Assembly (NCBI RefSeq): GCF_007004625.1
Contig: NZ_VIFV01000011.1
Span: 39,008-103,007 of the forward strand
Length of the DNA stretch: 64,000 nt
Origin: Planococcus salinarum
Lineage (GTDB): Bacteria > Bacillota > Bacilli > Bacillales_A > Planococcaceae
Direction of reading: 5' to 3'
The notes under the pieces were generated by a model. It was not told the DNA's origin, searched no databases, and was given only the letters and a program-made list of their open reading frames with translations. This document shows positions 46,077 through 54,725 of this stretch, piece after piece. Position 1 is the stretch's first letter. Each line of letters starts with the position of its first letter. A program made the translations under genes and the position numbers.

Positions 46077-46328
46077 GCGAAAGTCACTCCTTTATTGCAT
46101 TCCTTCTATATAATACGGTTGAACGCCTTGAAAGTTTCATTGACAGCATCTTTATCCCCATTTTACGGGAAAGGAAGGGGCAATACAAACTTCGGAATCA
46201 GTGGCTCTTTATGAAGCTTTTTACTGGACAGATGGGATTGAATTTGGCAAAATGCAAGTAGAGAAATCAAGTGGGAGCCGATGCAGGAAGATTTATTGAA
46301 AATAATTTTATTAAATATTTAGATTTGT

Positions 46329-46357
46329 TTGACACTTGCACGCAATTTAGGTATTAT
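46329..46357 (+). promoter_or_regulatory. Consensus SigA promoter of the csp gene
   Basis: TTGACA, exactly 17-bp spacer, TATTAT. Predicted start near 46364, giving a leader of about 137 nt. Confidence 0.88.
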
Positions 46358-46390
46358 TAAGGAAATAAATACTATCTTTACCTACAGCTA

Positions 46391-46452
46391 TTCACATATT
46401 CCAAAAAGTGATCAGCACGTTATGGTACTTTTTGGAATATGTGAATTTTTTT
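46391..46452 (+). promoter_or_regulatory. Intrinsic terminator inside the csp leader (attenuator)
   Basis: Perfect 19-bp stem (46391-46409 with 46427-46445), 17-base loop, then seven T. It lies between the csp promoter and the csp RBS, and the upstream gene is divergent, so it can only act on csp transcription. Confidence 0.85.
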
Positions 46453-46500
46453 CATGAAATTCCATATTGAAAATTTTTAAAATACCAGGAGGTTTTTTAC

Positions 46501-46701
46501 ATGCAAGAAGGAACAGTAAAATGGTTTAACTCAGAAAAAGGATTTGGCTTTATCGAAGTTGAAGGCGGAGATGACGTATTTGTACACTTCTCAGCGATCC
46601 AAGGCGACGGCTTTAAAACGCTTGACGAAGGACAAAAAGTTGAATTTGAAGTAGAGGAAGGCAACCGCGGACCTCAAGCTACAAACGTAACTAAAGTATA
46701 A
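46501..46701 (+). CDS. Cold-shock protein (CspA family)
   Basis: 66 residues, canonical: VKWFN, RNP1 KGFGFIE, RNP2 VFVHF. RBS AGGAGG 9 bp upstream of the ATG. Cytoplasmic RNA chaperone. It has its own consensus promoter and a structured leader with a terminator, so expression is probably set by read-through. Followed by a normal terminator. Confidence 0.96.
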   Translation: MQEGTVKWFNSEKGFGFIEVEGGDDVFVHFSAIQGDGFKTLDEGQKVEFEVEEGNRGPQATNVTKV

Positions 46702-47146
46702 TCGCCAAGAGCTGCTCATTGTGAGCGGCTCTTTTTTTTGGGTGTTTTTTTCGTCCTTAAAAACAACTTACGGCTGTTTAAATGGCCTTCCAGAGACTTT
46801 GACACTTAAACACAGGAATTAGAAGACCAATGAATATATACCCATTAAAATCGTGGAAATTAAAAATAGTGTGATAAATAAGATGTTGCACTGGAAAATG
46901 CCGCTGCAGGCCTGGAACAAAAGGTGATGCGCCAATTACAGAAGTTGCATGCGTAAAATCAGCGTTCTCGCCAGTTGGTCTGAAATTTAAAAAAATTTCG
47001 TTAGCAATTGATAATAAAGAGGCCCACATTACATTGGGTGTTTTTTTATTTTTTGGAAATATTCGGCATCCCGTACAGGGAGTTTAGGAGACGGCGGATA
47101 CAGGGTATAAAAACAGTATTGCTGATTTGAAATAGGAGGTTTTTGT
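46702..47146. other. Gap between the two cold-shock-domain genes
   Basis: Terminator at its start; the following ~370 bp have no supported ORF or structure that I can name. The promoter of the divergent CSD gene should lie near its end. Confidence 0.45.
46707..46739 (+). terminator. Terminator after csp
   Basis: AGAGCTGCTCA/TGAGCGGCTCT with TTG loop (one G-T pair), then eight T. Confidence 0.88.
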
Positions 47147-47371
47147 ATGGCTGATGAAGTATTGTCAGGTGAAGGAAAAGTAAAATGGTTTGATGGGGAT
47201 AAAGGATATGGCTATATCGTTGCTGATGACGGAGAGGAATTCTTTGTTGAAACAATTTCCATCAATATGGAGCTTGGAGTGCTTATGCCCGGCCAGGAAG
47301 TAAAATTCAACATCGTACAGGGCAAACAGGAACGTGAGCGCATCGCAACCAATGTTACGATGAAATTCTGA
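47147..47371 (+). CDS. Divergent cold-shock-domain protein
   Basis: 74 residues, RBS TAGGAGG. Starts with an extra acidic N-terminus, then GKVKWFDGDKGYGYIVADDG (RNP1-like), but RNP2 is EFFVE in place of VFVHF, losing the stacking His and Phe order. It retains the fold pattern up to TNVTMKF. It probably binds nucleic acid weakly or another partner. A paralogue of the csp gene 450 bp upstream. Confidence 0.8.
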   Translation: MADEVLSGEGKVKWFDGDKGYGYIVADDGEEFFVETISINMELGVLMPGQEVKFNIVQGKQERERIATNVTMKF

Positions 47372-47450
47372 TATCTGTTCAACTCGTGTTTCATATAGGG
47401 ATAGATAAGGTTATAGTAAGTATAAGTAATCATTCAAGGGGGAAGAAGCA

Positions 47451-47927
47451 ATGGCAAATGACCAATTGAAAAAACCGCTGCCAAGTGAAGACGAGCAGCG
47501 CGATTTTTATCAGAAACTCAGGTATAAAATTCAAAAGTGGGTTGAAGGAAAAAGCGGAAAAAGCAGCAGATTATTGAAATATGTTTTGTTTGCACCGGAT
47601 TTTTTCCATCTGCTTATGAGGCTGATGCTGGATAATCGCATCGACAGCAAAAGCAAGTCAATGATCGGAGCCGGAATCCTGTATTTCTTCGCGCCGGTTG
47701 ACTTGTTGCCGGAAGCAATCATGGGACCAGCTGGTTTCGCTGATGATGTGGTCGTAGCGGTTTATATAGTCAATACGCTGCTCAACAAATATCCGAAGGA
47801 GATTATTGAGTCTCACTGGGCAGGGGATACCAGCCTGCTGACAGTAGTGAGTAAGCTTGCAGGCACAGGCAACAAATGGGCATCACGCCTGCCCGCTGGT
47901 AAAATGGTGAAGCGTTTCTTGAAATAG
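47451..47927 (+). CDS. DUF1232 (YkvA-like) membrane protein
   Basis: 158 residues. The DUF1232 block is at about residues 65-105: GAGILYFFAPVDLLPEAI with FADDVVVAVYIVN. One or two hydrophobic segments. RBS AAGGGGGAAG. Function unknown. It shares a bidirectional terminator with the ABC-F gene. Confidence 0.85.
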   Translation: MANDQLKKPLPSEDEQRDFYQKLRYKIQKWVEGKSGKSSRLLKYVLFAPDFFHLLMRLMLDNRIDSKSKSMIGAGILYFFAPVDLLPEAIMGPAGFADDVVVAVYIVNTLLNKYPKEIIESHWAGDTSLLTVVSKLAGTGNKWASRLPAGKMVKRFLK

Positions 47928-47935
47928 AAATACAC

Positions 47936-47974
47936 AAAAATCCCGCCACACTGTCGCAGTGTGGCGGGATTTTT
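47936..47974. terminator. Bidirectional terminator
   Basis: TCCCGCCACACTG with perfect complement and TCG loop, flanked by A5 and T6. It serves both convergent genes. Confidence 0.93.
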
Positions 47975-47978
47975 TGGA

Positions 47979-49586
47979 TTAATTCGTGATGCCTTGTGTA
48001 TCTTTCCATTCAAGGTATTCATCATACGACAATTGCTTGTCCAGAATTGATCCGTCTTCTCGGATTTCAATTACACGGTTGGCTACTGTCTGGATAAACT
48101 GATGGTCATGGGAAGTGAAGACCATCGCACCTTTGAATGCGATCATGCCGTTGTTGAGAGCCTGAATCGATTCCAGGTCCAAGTGGTTGGTCGGTTCATC
48201 CAGCAACAGGACGTTTGAATGAGACAGCATCATTTTAGACAGCATGCAGCGGACTTTTTCGCCACCGGATAAAACAGAAGGTTTCTTTTTCACTTCTTCG
48301 CCGGAGAACAGCATTCTGCCGAGGAAGCCGCGAAGGAACGTTTCACTTTCATCTTCCGGCGAATACTGGCGCAGCCAGTCAACCAGTGAAAGCTCGCTGC
48401 CTTCAAAATATGCGGTATTGTCAATTGGCAGGTAAGCGCGGGAAGTTGTGACGCCCCACCGTGCAAATCCTGCTTCCGGTTCGTCTTCTTCCGCAAGAAT
48501 GCGAAGAAGGGCAGACTTGGCAAGCGGATCACCCATCAACACGATTTTATCATCTTTGTTCATATTGAAGTTAACGCCGTTCAAGAGTTTATTGCCGTCC
48601 ACTGACTGGCTCAAGTCTTTGACAGTCAACACATCGTTGCCGATTTCGCGACCGATTGTAAAGTTGACGAACGGATATTTTCTGGAAGAAGGGCGGATAT
48701 CATCCAGCTCGATCTTATCAAGCATTTTTTTCCGTGACGTTGCCTGCTTCGATTTGGAAGCGTTGGCCGAGAAACGGGCGATAAAGGCTTGGAGCTCTTT
48801 GATCTTTTCTTCTTTTTTGGAGTTCTGGTCAGAAGCCAGGCGGGTTGCCAATTGGCTCGATTCGTACCAGAAGTCATAATTCCCAACGTAAAGCTGGATT
48901 TTGCCGAAGTCCAAATCTGCAATATGTGTACAGACTTTATTCAAAAAGTGACGGTCATGCGATACAACGATGACAGTGTTTTCAAAATTCATAAGGAAAT
49001 CTTCCAGCCATTGGATCGCTTTCAGGTCCAGGTGGTTGGTAGGCTCATCCAGAAGAAGAACGTCCGGTTTGCCGAAAAGCGCCTGTGCCAGGAGCACTTT
49101 CACTTTATCGGAACCGGAAAGTTCCGCCATTTTCTTGTCGTGGAGACTATCTGAAATTCCAAGTCCCTGCAAAAGGATTGCCGCTTCAGATTCTGCTTCC
49201 CAACCGTTCAGCTCGGCAAATTCGCCTTCAAGCTCGGCAGCGCGCATGCCGTCTTCATCAGAGAAATCTTCTTTCATATAGATGGCGTTTTTCTCTGTCA
49301 TGACATCATACAATTTCTTATAGCCCATCATTACTGTATCAAGAACTTGTTTTTCCTCGTATTCGAAGTGATCCTGTTTCAGTACAGCAAGGCGTTCGCC
49401 TGAACCCATATAAACATTGCCGGATTGTGCTTCAAGTTCACCGGATAGAATTTTGATGAACGTCGATTTACCGGCACCATTGGCTCCGATCAGTCCGTAG
49501 CAATTTCCGGGGTTGAATTGGATGTTCACGTCTTCGAATAATTTACGGTCACCGAAACGCAAACTTACATCATTTACTGCTATCAT
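47979..49586 (-). CDS. ykpA: ABC-F ATPase, YkpA/YbiT type
   Basis: 535 residues from the ATG at 49586 (GGAGG 10 bp upstream); the frame is open further but runs into repeat sequence. First domain: Walker A GANGAGKST, signature LSGSDKVK, Walker B VLLLDEPTNHLD. Second: Walker A is degenerate (MGDPLAKSALL), signature LSGGEKVR, Walker B again intact. The degenerate second P-loop is, from memory, a feature of the YkpA branch. Soluble; acts on the ribosome. Confidence 0.9.
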   Translation of the reverse strand: MIAVNDVSLRFGDRKLFEDVNIQFNPGNCYGLIGANGAGKSTFIKILSGELEAQSGNVYMGSGERLAVLKQDHFEYEEKQVLDTVMMGYKKLYDVMTEKNAIYMKEDFSDEDGMRAAELEGEFAELNGWEAESEAAILLQGLGISDSLHDKKMAELSGSDKVKVLLAQALFGKPDVLLLDEPTNHLDLKAIQWLEDFLMNFENTVIVVSHDRHFLNKVCTHIADLDFGKIQLYVGNYDFWYESSQLATRLASDQNSKKEEKIKELQAFIARFSANASKSKQATSRKKMLDKIELDDIRPSSRKYPFVNFTIGREIGNDVLTVKDLSQSVDGNKLLNGVNFNMNKDDKIVLMGDPLAKSALLRILAEEDEPEAGFARWGVTTSRAYLPIDNTAYFEGSELSLVDWLRQYSPEDESETFLRGFLGRMLFSGEEVKKKPSVLSGGEKVRCMLSKMMLSHSNVLLLDEPTNHLDLESIQALNNGMIAFKGAMVFTSHDHQFIQTVANRVIEIREDGSILDKQLSYDEYLEWKDTQGITN

Positions 49587-50137
49587 TAATACGTACCTCC
49601 TAAATTTCACAATATGAATAGTATACCACGAAATGGCCGAAAACTGATAGCATCTGAGCGCGGTGTTGGATAAACTAATAGAGTGTAGTTCGCATGAGAG
49701 ATATTTTGTACATATCGCTTCGGCGCTAAGGACAGAGCAAAGATTTTGCTCCTGCGCAAGCTCGTCGCAAAGGAGGCGCCATCTTCGTATGGCGCACCTT
49801 GCCTCCCGCAATAAGCCGAGAAAACCACTCGTCTTATTGCTCCGTCCAGTCCGGAGCCGCGCCGGCGCTAGAGACCTCTCTAGAGATATGAAGCAAAACA
49901 GCGAAGACGCCATGGGGAGCAGCGCCCTTGAATGTCTCGAAGCTAGCGGAGCGATGCAGAGACAGAAACGGAGTTGGCTTTCCAACTTCGGTTCGACGAA
50001 GTGCGAGTTATGCCCGTGCTCCTGCATCGCTTCGCTGCTTCGTCGCAAAGACTTAGCCTCGCGAGCTTCGGCTAATGACTTCGAAGCTTTTTTGCGCAAT
50101 ATCGGTTACTAAAATATGTTGTCTGAAAGTTGATAAC
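49587..50137. repeat. Repeat-rich gap upstream of the ABC-F gene
   Basis: After the ABC-F promoter region, ~400 bp of GC-rich sequence (about 49705-50105) made of recurring pieces: CCTGCGCAAGCTCGTCGCAA at 49751-49770, GCAAAACAGCGAAGACGCC at 49891, GTCGCAAAGACTTAGCCTCG at 50042. The same pieces occur near 18966-19080 and 20303-20400. Long ORFs here are artefacts of the composition; no gene is supported. Confidence 0.65.
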
Positions 50138-50377
50138 TTAATAAGCTTTAAACTTCCGTTCCTTATAAGCCTCCAGCATGCCCAGGTCTTTGTTCAAAAG
50201 ATATTCCATACGTACATAATCCCGCCGGTTCGGGATATGCTCTGCCGTCAGGCCCTTCATCGTAAAGATGAAGTAATAGCCGCCGATTTGGCGGAACCAG
50301 ACCACAACATGCGGGAATTCGTCAAAAATCGCTTTTATATTGTATCGCTTTGCATAGCTCCAGTTCACAAGTTTCAT
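50138..50377 (-). CDS. Small conserved hypothetical protein
   Basis: 79 residues, ATG at 50377, RBS AAGGCGG 7 bp upstream. Starts KLVNWSYAKRYNIKAIFDEF, with an aromatic core WFRQIGGYYFIF. Soluble, mixed strand and helix. I do not recognise the family. Divergent from the MFS gene, with 88 bp between starts. Confidence 0.7.
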   Translation of the reverse strand: MKLVNWSYAKRYNIKAIFDEFPHVVVWFRQIGGYYFIFTMKGLTAEHIPNRRDYVRMEYLLNKDLGMLEAYKERKFKAY

Positions 50378-50465
50378 AATGCAACCGCCTTTCATTGCTT
50401 CCATTTTAATAAATATTTGTGCCGAACACAAGTTTGTGTGCCGGCAAAGGAGGAGTGCATCCATT

Positions 50466-51650
50466 TTGACAGAGAAACATAAAAAATCAGCGCTTGGAGC
50501 CATGGTACTCGCGATCCTGTTCGTCTCCGTCAATCTGCGCCCGGCGATCTCGTCCATCGGTCCGCTTCTTGATACCATCCGGGATGATTTAGCCCTGACC
50601 AGCAGTGAGGTGAGCCTGCTGACTGCGGTACCGGTATTCTGTATGGGGCTGTTTGCGCCGCTGGCCGTCGTATTCAATAACAAACTGGGGTTGAAACGAT
50701 CCATCGCGATTCTGGTGGCGGCAATCGGGGTGTTCACTCTTTTGCGTGGCATCCTGCCGACTTTTCCCGTCCTGCTGATCAGCGCATTTTTTATCGGCTT
50801 GTCGATTGCCATCATCAGTCCGCTGCTGTCGGCGATGATCAAGCGGAATTTTCCTACCCGGACCGCATCGCTGATCGGCGTCTATTCATTCGGCATGGGA
50901 CTCGGTGCCACGTTGGCTGCCGGGCTGACCGGGGTATTCTACTCGATAGCCGGATGGCCCATCGCACTCGCGAGCTGGGGGCTTCTCGCAATTGCCGCGA
51001 TCATTTTGTGGCTGCGCGTCAAGGAGCCAGCTGCAGAAGTCGCTGAAATTCCGATGGAGGGAGTGCCGGTGGTGTCGCCGTGGAAAACCAGGCGCGCCTG
51101 GTATATGCTGCTGTTTTTCGGCTTCCAATCGGCGTTGTTCTTTTCCATCATCACGTGGCTCGCACCGATCGCCATCGAAAAAGGCATGTCGATTCTGGTC
51201 GCAGGAGCGGTATTGACCGTCATGTCGATTGTGCAGATTGCCTGCAACCTGTCGATTCCAGTCCTATTGGGGAAATGGCCGAGCCGGCATTTATGGATCA
51301 TGGTCAGCCTTGGGTTCGGCGCACTTGGCGTGTTGCTCTTGATGTTTGCGGATACGGTTTTTATCTGGCCGGCGGCAATCTGCCTCGGCATCACGCTCGG
51401 GGGGTTGTTTCCACTGGCGCTGTTGATGCCTCTGGATGAAAAGACATCGCCTGACGATGTCAACAGTTGGTCAGCCATGATCCAATCCGGTGGCTACATC
51501 ATCTCCGCGGTGACTCCGTTTGCCATCGGACTATTTTACGACCGCTTTCAAAATCATATGATTTCGTTGAGCCTGTTTCTCGGATTTATTGTCATCCTGA
51601 CAGTTTTTGCATTCCTGTTGAACAAGAAGCCAGATGCGATCAGTGAATAA
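50466..51650 (+). CDS. CynX/NimT family MFS transporter
   Basis: About 394 residues from a TTG at 50466; AAAGGAGG lies upstream with ~12-bp spacing, so the start is uncertain. Twelve hydrophobic segments; FVSVNLRPAISSIGPLLD in helix 1 and SLIGVYSFGMGLGATLAAG in helix 5 are CynX/YycB traits. Exports or imports small anions or nitroimidazole-like compounds in relatives; substrate unknown. Its last 55 bp are the left edge of the tandem duplication. Confidence 0.85.
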   Translation: MTEKHKKSALGAMVLAILFVSVNLRPAISSIGPLLDTIRDDLALTSSEVSLLTAVPVFCMGLFAPLAVVFNNKLGLKRSIAILVAAIGVFTLLRGILPTFPVLLISAFFIGLSIAIISPLLSAMIKRNFPTRTASLIGVYSFGMGLGATLAAGLTGVFYSIAGWPIALASWGLLAIAAIILWLRVKEPAAEVAEIPMEGVPVVSPWKTRRAWYMLLFFGFQSALFFSIITWLAPIAIEKGMSILVAGAVLTVMSIVQIACNLSIPVLLGKWPSRHLWIMVSLGFGALGVLLLMFADTVFIWPAAICLGITLGGLFPLALLMPLDEKTSPDDVNSWSAMIQSGGYIISAVTPFAIGLFYDRFQNHMISLSLFLGFIVILTVFAFLLNKKPDAISE

Positions 51651-51685
51651 ATCGATTTCATGCAAAGTTAGTAGGGGGAAAGTTT

Positions 51686-52438
51686 ATGAAAGCAAAATAC
51701 AGTACGGTGATTTTTGATATCGCCGACACCTTAATGGATTTTTCGGTGTCGGAACATGCAGCATTACATAATACATTCATGGAGTATGAAATGCCGAGCG
51801 GTTTTTTGGATATGCACGATAGTTACCGGGCAATCAGCAAAATCCTGTGGAAGGATCTGGAGCAGGGGAAGATGGGCTTGAGGGAACTTGGCGTTGAACG
51901 TTTCCGCAGGCTGTTTCTGGAACACGACTCGGCAAAAGACCCGTTTGCATTCAGTGCCAGCTACCTCGATTATCTGGGTAAAGAAAGCCATTTGATGGCT
52001 GGAGCTCTGGAAGTTCTGGAGGGGTTGACGGATAGCCGGCTCGTTATCATGACGAACGGTTTCGGGGATGTGCAAAAAGCGCGCCTCAAAAATTCGCCGA
52101 TAGCCGGTCATTTTGAAGAAATCATCATCTCCGAAGAAGCGGGTTTCCAAAAACCTGATCCCGGAATATTCGATTACGCTTTTTCAAAAATCGGAATCCC
52201 GGCAAAAGAACATGCAATCATCGTTGGCGATTCGCTGACTTCTGATATTCAGGGCGGCATTAATTTCGGCATCGATACCGTTTGGTTTAATCCAACGGAC
52301 AAAGCGAATGACACCGGTATCCAGCCGACTTATGAAATACAGGATCTCCTCGAAGTCATCGACATTGTCAAAGGGGATTTTATCCACAGGAAGGGGACGC
52401 GGAATGATTATACGAGAAGCGATACCAGCCGATGCTGA
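51686..52438 (+). CDS. HAD hydrolase, YjjG/YfnB-like, with DxAxT motif (copy 1)
   Basis: 250 residues, GGGGGAAAG RBS. Overall HAD subfamily IA layout with helical cap (about 20-95), motif II in VIMTNGF, motif III Lys in EEAGFQKPDPGIF, motif IV VGDSLTSDIQGG. Motif I is DIADT: the nucleophile Asp is present, but the second Asp (general acid/base) is Ala, a DxAxT as in phosphonatases. The C-terminal tail overlaps the next gene by 35 bp. It may be a non-phosphatase HAD or use another acid. Confidence 0.82.
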   Translation: MKAKYSTVIFDIADTLMDFSVSEHAALHNTFMEYEMPSGFLDMHDSYRAISKILWKDLEQGKMGLRELGVERFRRLFLEHDSAKDPFAFSASYLDYLGKESHLMAGALEVLEGLTDSRLVIMTNGFGDVQKARLKNSPIAGHFEEIIISEEAGFQKPDPGIFDYAFSKIGIPAKEHAIIVGDSLTSDIQGGINFGIDTVWFNPTDKANDTGIQPTYEIQDLLEVIDIVKGDFIHRKGTRNDYTRSDTSRC

Positions 52439-52904
52439 ACAATTGACGGGATTAATAGCGGAGGCTGAAAGTTCGGGTTTTATGATGTTCGACCCAGGCG
52501 AGCGAAAAATAACCGCTGAACAAATGGCGAAGCGCATCAGTTCTATGGAAGAAGATGAGTCTTCTGCGATTCTGCTTGCGGAATCGGCAGGTGTGCTGGC
52601 AGGTTATCTGTTTGCCATCGGAAACTCGCTGCAGCGCACGAGCCACATCATTTACGTCGCGATTGGCATCTGTGAAAAGAACCGCGGACAAGGTGTGGGT
52701 ACGAAATTATTCACACAACTCGATCAATGGGCAAAAGAGCGGAATGTCCGCCGGATAGAATTGACGGTCATGATGAAGAACCGGGCAGGCCTCGCACTTT
52801 ATCAAAAGATGGGATATAAGATAGAAGGAATTAAAAAGAATTCGTTGCTGGTGGACCGGGAATACATAGATGAATATTATATGGCGAAGGTGAATCGTTC
52901 GTAA
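52404..52904 (+). CDS. GNAT family acetyltransferase (copy 1)
   Basis: 166 residues from the ATG at 52404, AAGGGGA upstream, overlapping the HAD gene. Begins IIREAIPADAEQLTGL; acetyl-CoA loop in CEKNRGQGVGTKLFTQL (Q/RxxGxG); then LALYQKMGYKIEG. Substrate unknown. The last codons CGT TCG TAA form the first copy of a CGTTCGTAAA motif that recurs downstream. Confidence 0.88.
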   Translation: MIIREAIPADAEQLTGLIAEAESSGFMMFDPGERKITAEQMAKRISSMEEDESSAILLAESAGVLAGYLFAIGNSLQRTSHIIYVAIGICEKNRGQGVGTKLFTQLDQWAKERNVRRIELTVMMKNRAGLALYQKMGYKIEGIKKNSLLVDREYIDEYYMAKVNRS

Positions 52905-53277
52905 ATTTATGCAAGAAGGACAAAACTTGGAGAGAGAATGGAGTCATTTTTTAAAGCCGGCAGAATCGGATTAATACTGAACAAGCGAACTGACAAGTTT
53001 CTTATCGTTCGTAAATGTTCCAAAGATTAAATGGACGTTCGTAAAGTGTTTTGACACATTTACGAACGCTTTTTTTTATGGGTATATAGGGGTTTTTGGA
53101 GCGTTCGTAAAGGTGTACTTTTACGAACGGTGATTCATGGCCAGAACCGCCATGGAAAGTTGAGGAACTTTTTTTCTCCTAAAATGTCTTTATAAATTAA
53201 TGTATTGTGTTAAATTGCGACTTGATGCAGTTATTTTTATCGAAAACATTTTATTTAAAAAGAAGGGGGGAGAAAAT
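52905..53277. repeat. Gap with CGTTCGTAAA motif family (copy 1)
   Basis: CGTTCGTAAA at 52896 (overlapping the GNAT stop), 53006, 53036 and 53102; its reverse complement TTTACGAACG at 53059 and 53120. The pair 53036/53059 forms a terminator; the pair 53102/53120 forms a 10-bp hairpin with 8-base loop and no T-run. No gene. Confidence 0.8.
53036..53077 (+). terminator. Terminator built from the repeat motif (copy 1)
   Basis: CGTTCGTAAAGTGT pairs with ACAC-A-TTTACGAACG, loop TTTG, then eight T. It ends the HAD-GNAT transcript. Confidence 0.8.
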
Positions 53278-53631
53278 ATGAATACTTTGACTTCTATTTT
53301 ATTATTATTACTTTTGTTAATAATCTTGAGTGCAATTATCCTTGGTATAAACTTTCAGTATAAAAGCAGAGAAAATTTCAGAAGATTAACTTGGGGACTA
53401 ATAATTGCCTTAAGTTTGCAGATATCAGTAGGTCTTTTATTTTTTACAGATGTACTGGCAAATTTACCTTTGGCTTTCTTTGATATTTTGTGGTGGTCTA
53501 CAGTTTTAATTGGTTTGGTTTTTGGAGTTATGGACTTCAAGAAAAACAGTACTATGGCTTTAATAGCAATAGTACTGAGTATTGGGCTAGCGATAATTGG
53601 TATCCTTAGTCTGCTTGTCGGTTCGATGTAA
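53278..53631 (+). CDS. Small four-helix membrane protein (copy 1)
   Basis: 117 residues from the ATG at 53278 behind AAGGGGGGAG. Four hydrophobic segments (about 4-24, 37-55, 61-80, 93-114) with little loop. AT-rich codon use unlike the genes to its left. No recognised family; functional prediction not possible. Confidence 0.7.
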   Translation: MNTLTSILLLLLLLIILSAIILGINFQYKSRENFRRLTWGLIIALSLQISVGLLFFTDVLANLPLAFFDILWWSTVLIGLVFGVMDFKKNSTMALIAIVLSIGLAIIGILSLLVGSM

Positions 53632-53730
53632 TAAAAATAATCGAAATTGCTATAGAATAAAACTCGTCTAACGCAACTAAAGTTGATTCATTTCAGTTAA
53701 AATCTATGGGGGAAATCAGAGGAGGAAACG

Positions 53731-54399
53731 ATGAAATCATTTATTTTCGATATGGATGGCACACTTTTTCAAACCGATAGGATCTTAGAAATAGCTCTTG
53801 ACGATACATTTGATCGTTTAAGAACTTTAAATCTTTGGGATTCCGGTACGCCAATTGCAAAATACCGAGAAATAATGGGTGTTCCATTGCCAAAAGTCTG
53901 GAAGGAGTTACTACCGAACCATTCATTTGAAATTCGTGAGGAAGCAAACGACTATTTTCATGAAAGATTAATTCAGAACATTGAAAATGGAAACGGAGCA
54001 TTATATCCGAATGTCGAGGAAGTATTCATGCACTTGAAAAAGGAAGGACATGCCATCTATATTGCAAGCAATGGATTAACAGCTTACCTGTCTGCAATAG
54101 TGGCATTCTATAAACTGGATCGATGGGTTACAGAGACATTCAGTATTCAGCAGGTTTCCTCATTAGATAAAGGAGTATTGGTTGGAAAGATAATTCAAAA
54201 GTATGGAATCGAAAATGGGGCGGTTATCGGCGACCGATTATCTGATATCAATGCAGCAAAGATGAATAAGTTAACGGCTGTCGGCTGCAGATTCGATTTC
54301 GCCCAGGAAGAGGAATTGGCTCAAGCAGATTTTGTGATTGAAGATTTGTCTGAAATAATTCCTTTATCGGCGAAATTGAATAATATCCAATTAAGTTAA
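53731..54399 (+). CDS. HAD phosphatase, Gph/PgmB-like (copy 1)
   Basis: 222 residues, RBS GAGGAGG. Canonical HAD: motif I FDMDGTLF, motif II IYIASNG, motif III Lys in DKGVLVGKII, motif IV VIGDRLSDINAAK. Helical cap between I and II. Probably hydrolyses a small phosphate ester or nucleotide. It differs from the HAD at 51686 in that all catalytic residues are kept. Confidence 0.88.
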   Translation: MKSFIFDMDGTLFQTDRILEIALDDTFDRLRTLNLWDSGTPIAKYREIMGVPLPKVWKELLPNHSFEIREEANDYFHERLIQNIENGNGALYPNVEEVFMHLKKEGHAIYIASNGLTAYLSAIVAFYKLDRWVTETFSIQQVSSLDKGVLVGKIIQKYGIENGAVIGDRLSDINAAKMNKLTAVGCRFDFAQEEELAQADFVIEDLSEIIPLSAKLNNIQLS

Positions 54400-54725
54400 C
54401 ATTTATGGATAACAAATCTGTATAAATAGACTTCACTTTAATAAATCGTTCGTATGTTTTTAGTACGGAGTTTACATATCATCAAATTATCGGATGTTCC
54501 ATAGTAAGAGCATGTATTTGTTAAAGTAACTGTTCTTTTTAAACAACTTTATTATCAACAAACAAAAAAGTTCGATTTGTCTACAAAGACTAATCGAACT
54601 TTTTCTATTTGTTGTGAAGTTCTAACACTAACAAGTCAATCAATTTAAAGTTTTATTTAATGTTAAACTTAAAGTGAATAAAATATAGAGTTTTATATAA
54701 ATGTACGCTTAGGAGGAAAAATAAT
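54400..54725. other. AT-rich gap with terminator (copy 1)
   Basis: Holds a CGTTCGTA-like variant near 54446 and a terminator hairpin at 54565-54604 (13-bp stem AAAAAGTTCGATT, with outer CAACAAA/TTTGTTG pairing). The rest carries no gene; a promoter for the 629-residue gene is expected at its end. Confidence 0.65.
54565..54604 (+). terminator. Terminator after HAD phosphatase (copy 1)
   Basis: 13-bp stem (54565-54577 with 54592-54604), 14-base loop, T-rich end. Confidence 0.8.

Larger units (their letters stand above)
46077..46500. other. Divergent gap with csp promoter and leader
   Basis: About 240 bp without a recognisable feature, followed by the csp promoter and the ~137-nt csp leader that contains a terminator hairpin (listed separately). 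Confidence 0.7.

Noticed and set aside
49587..50099. Minus-strand extension giving a 706-residue ABC-F ORF
   Set aside because: The extra N-terminus is translated repeat DNA; the ATG at 49586 has a proper RBS and the family start.
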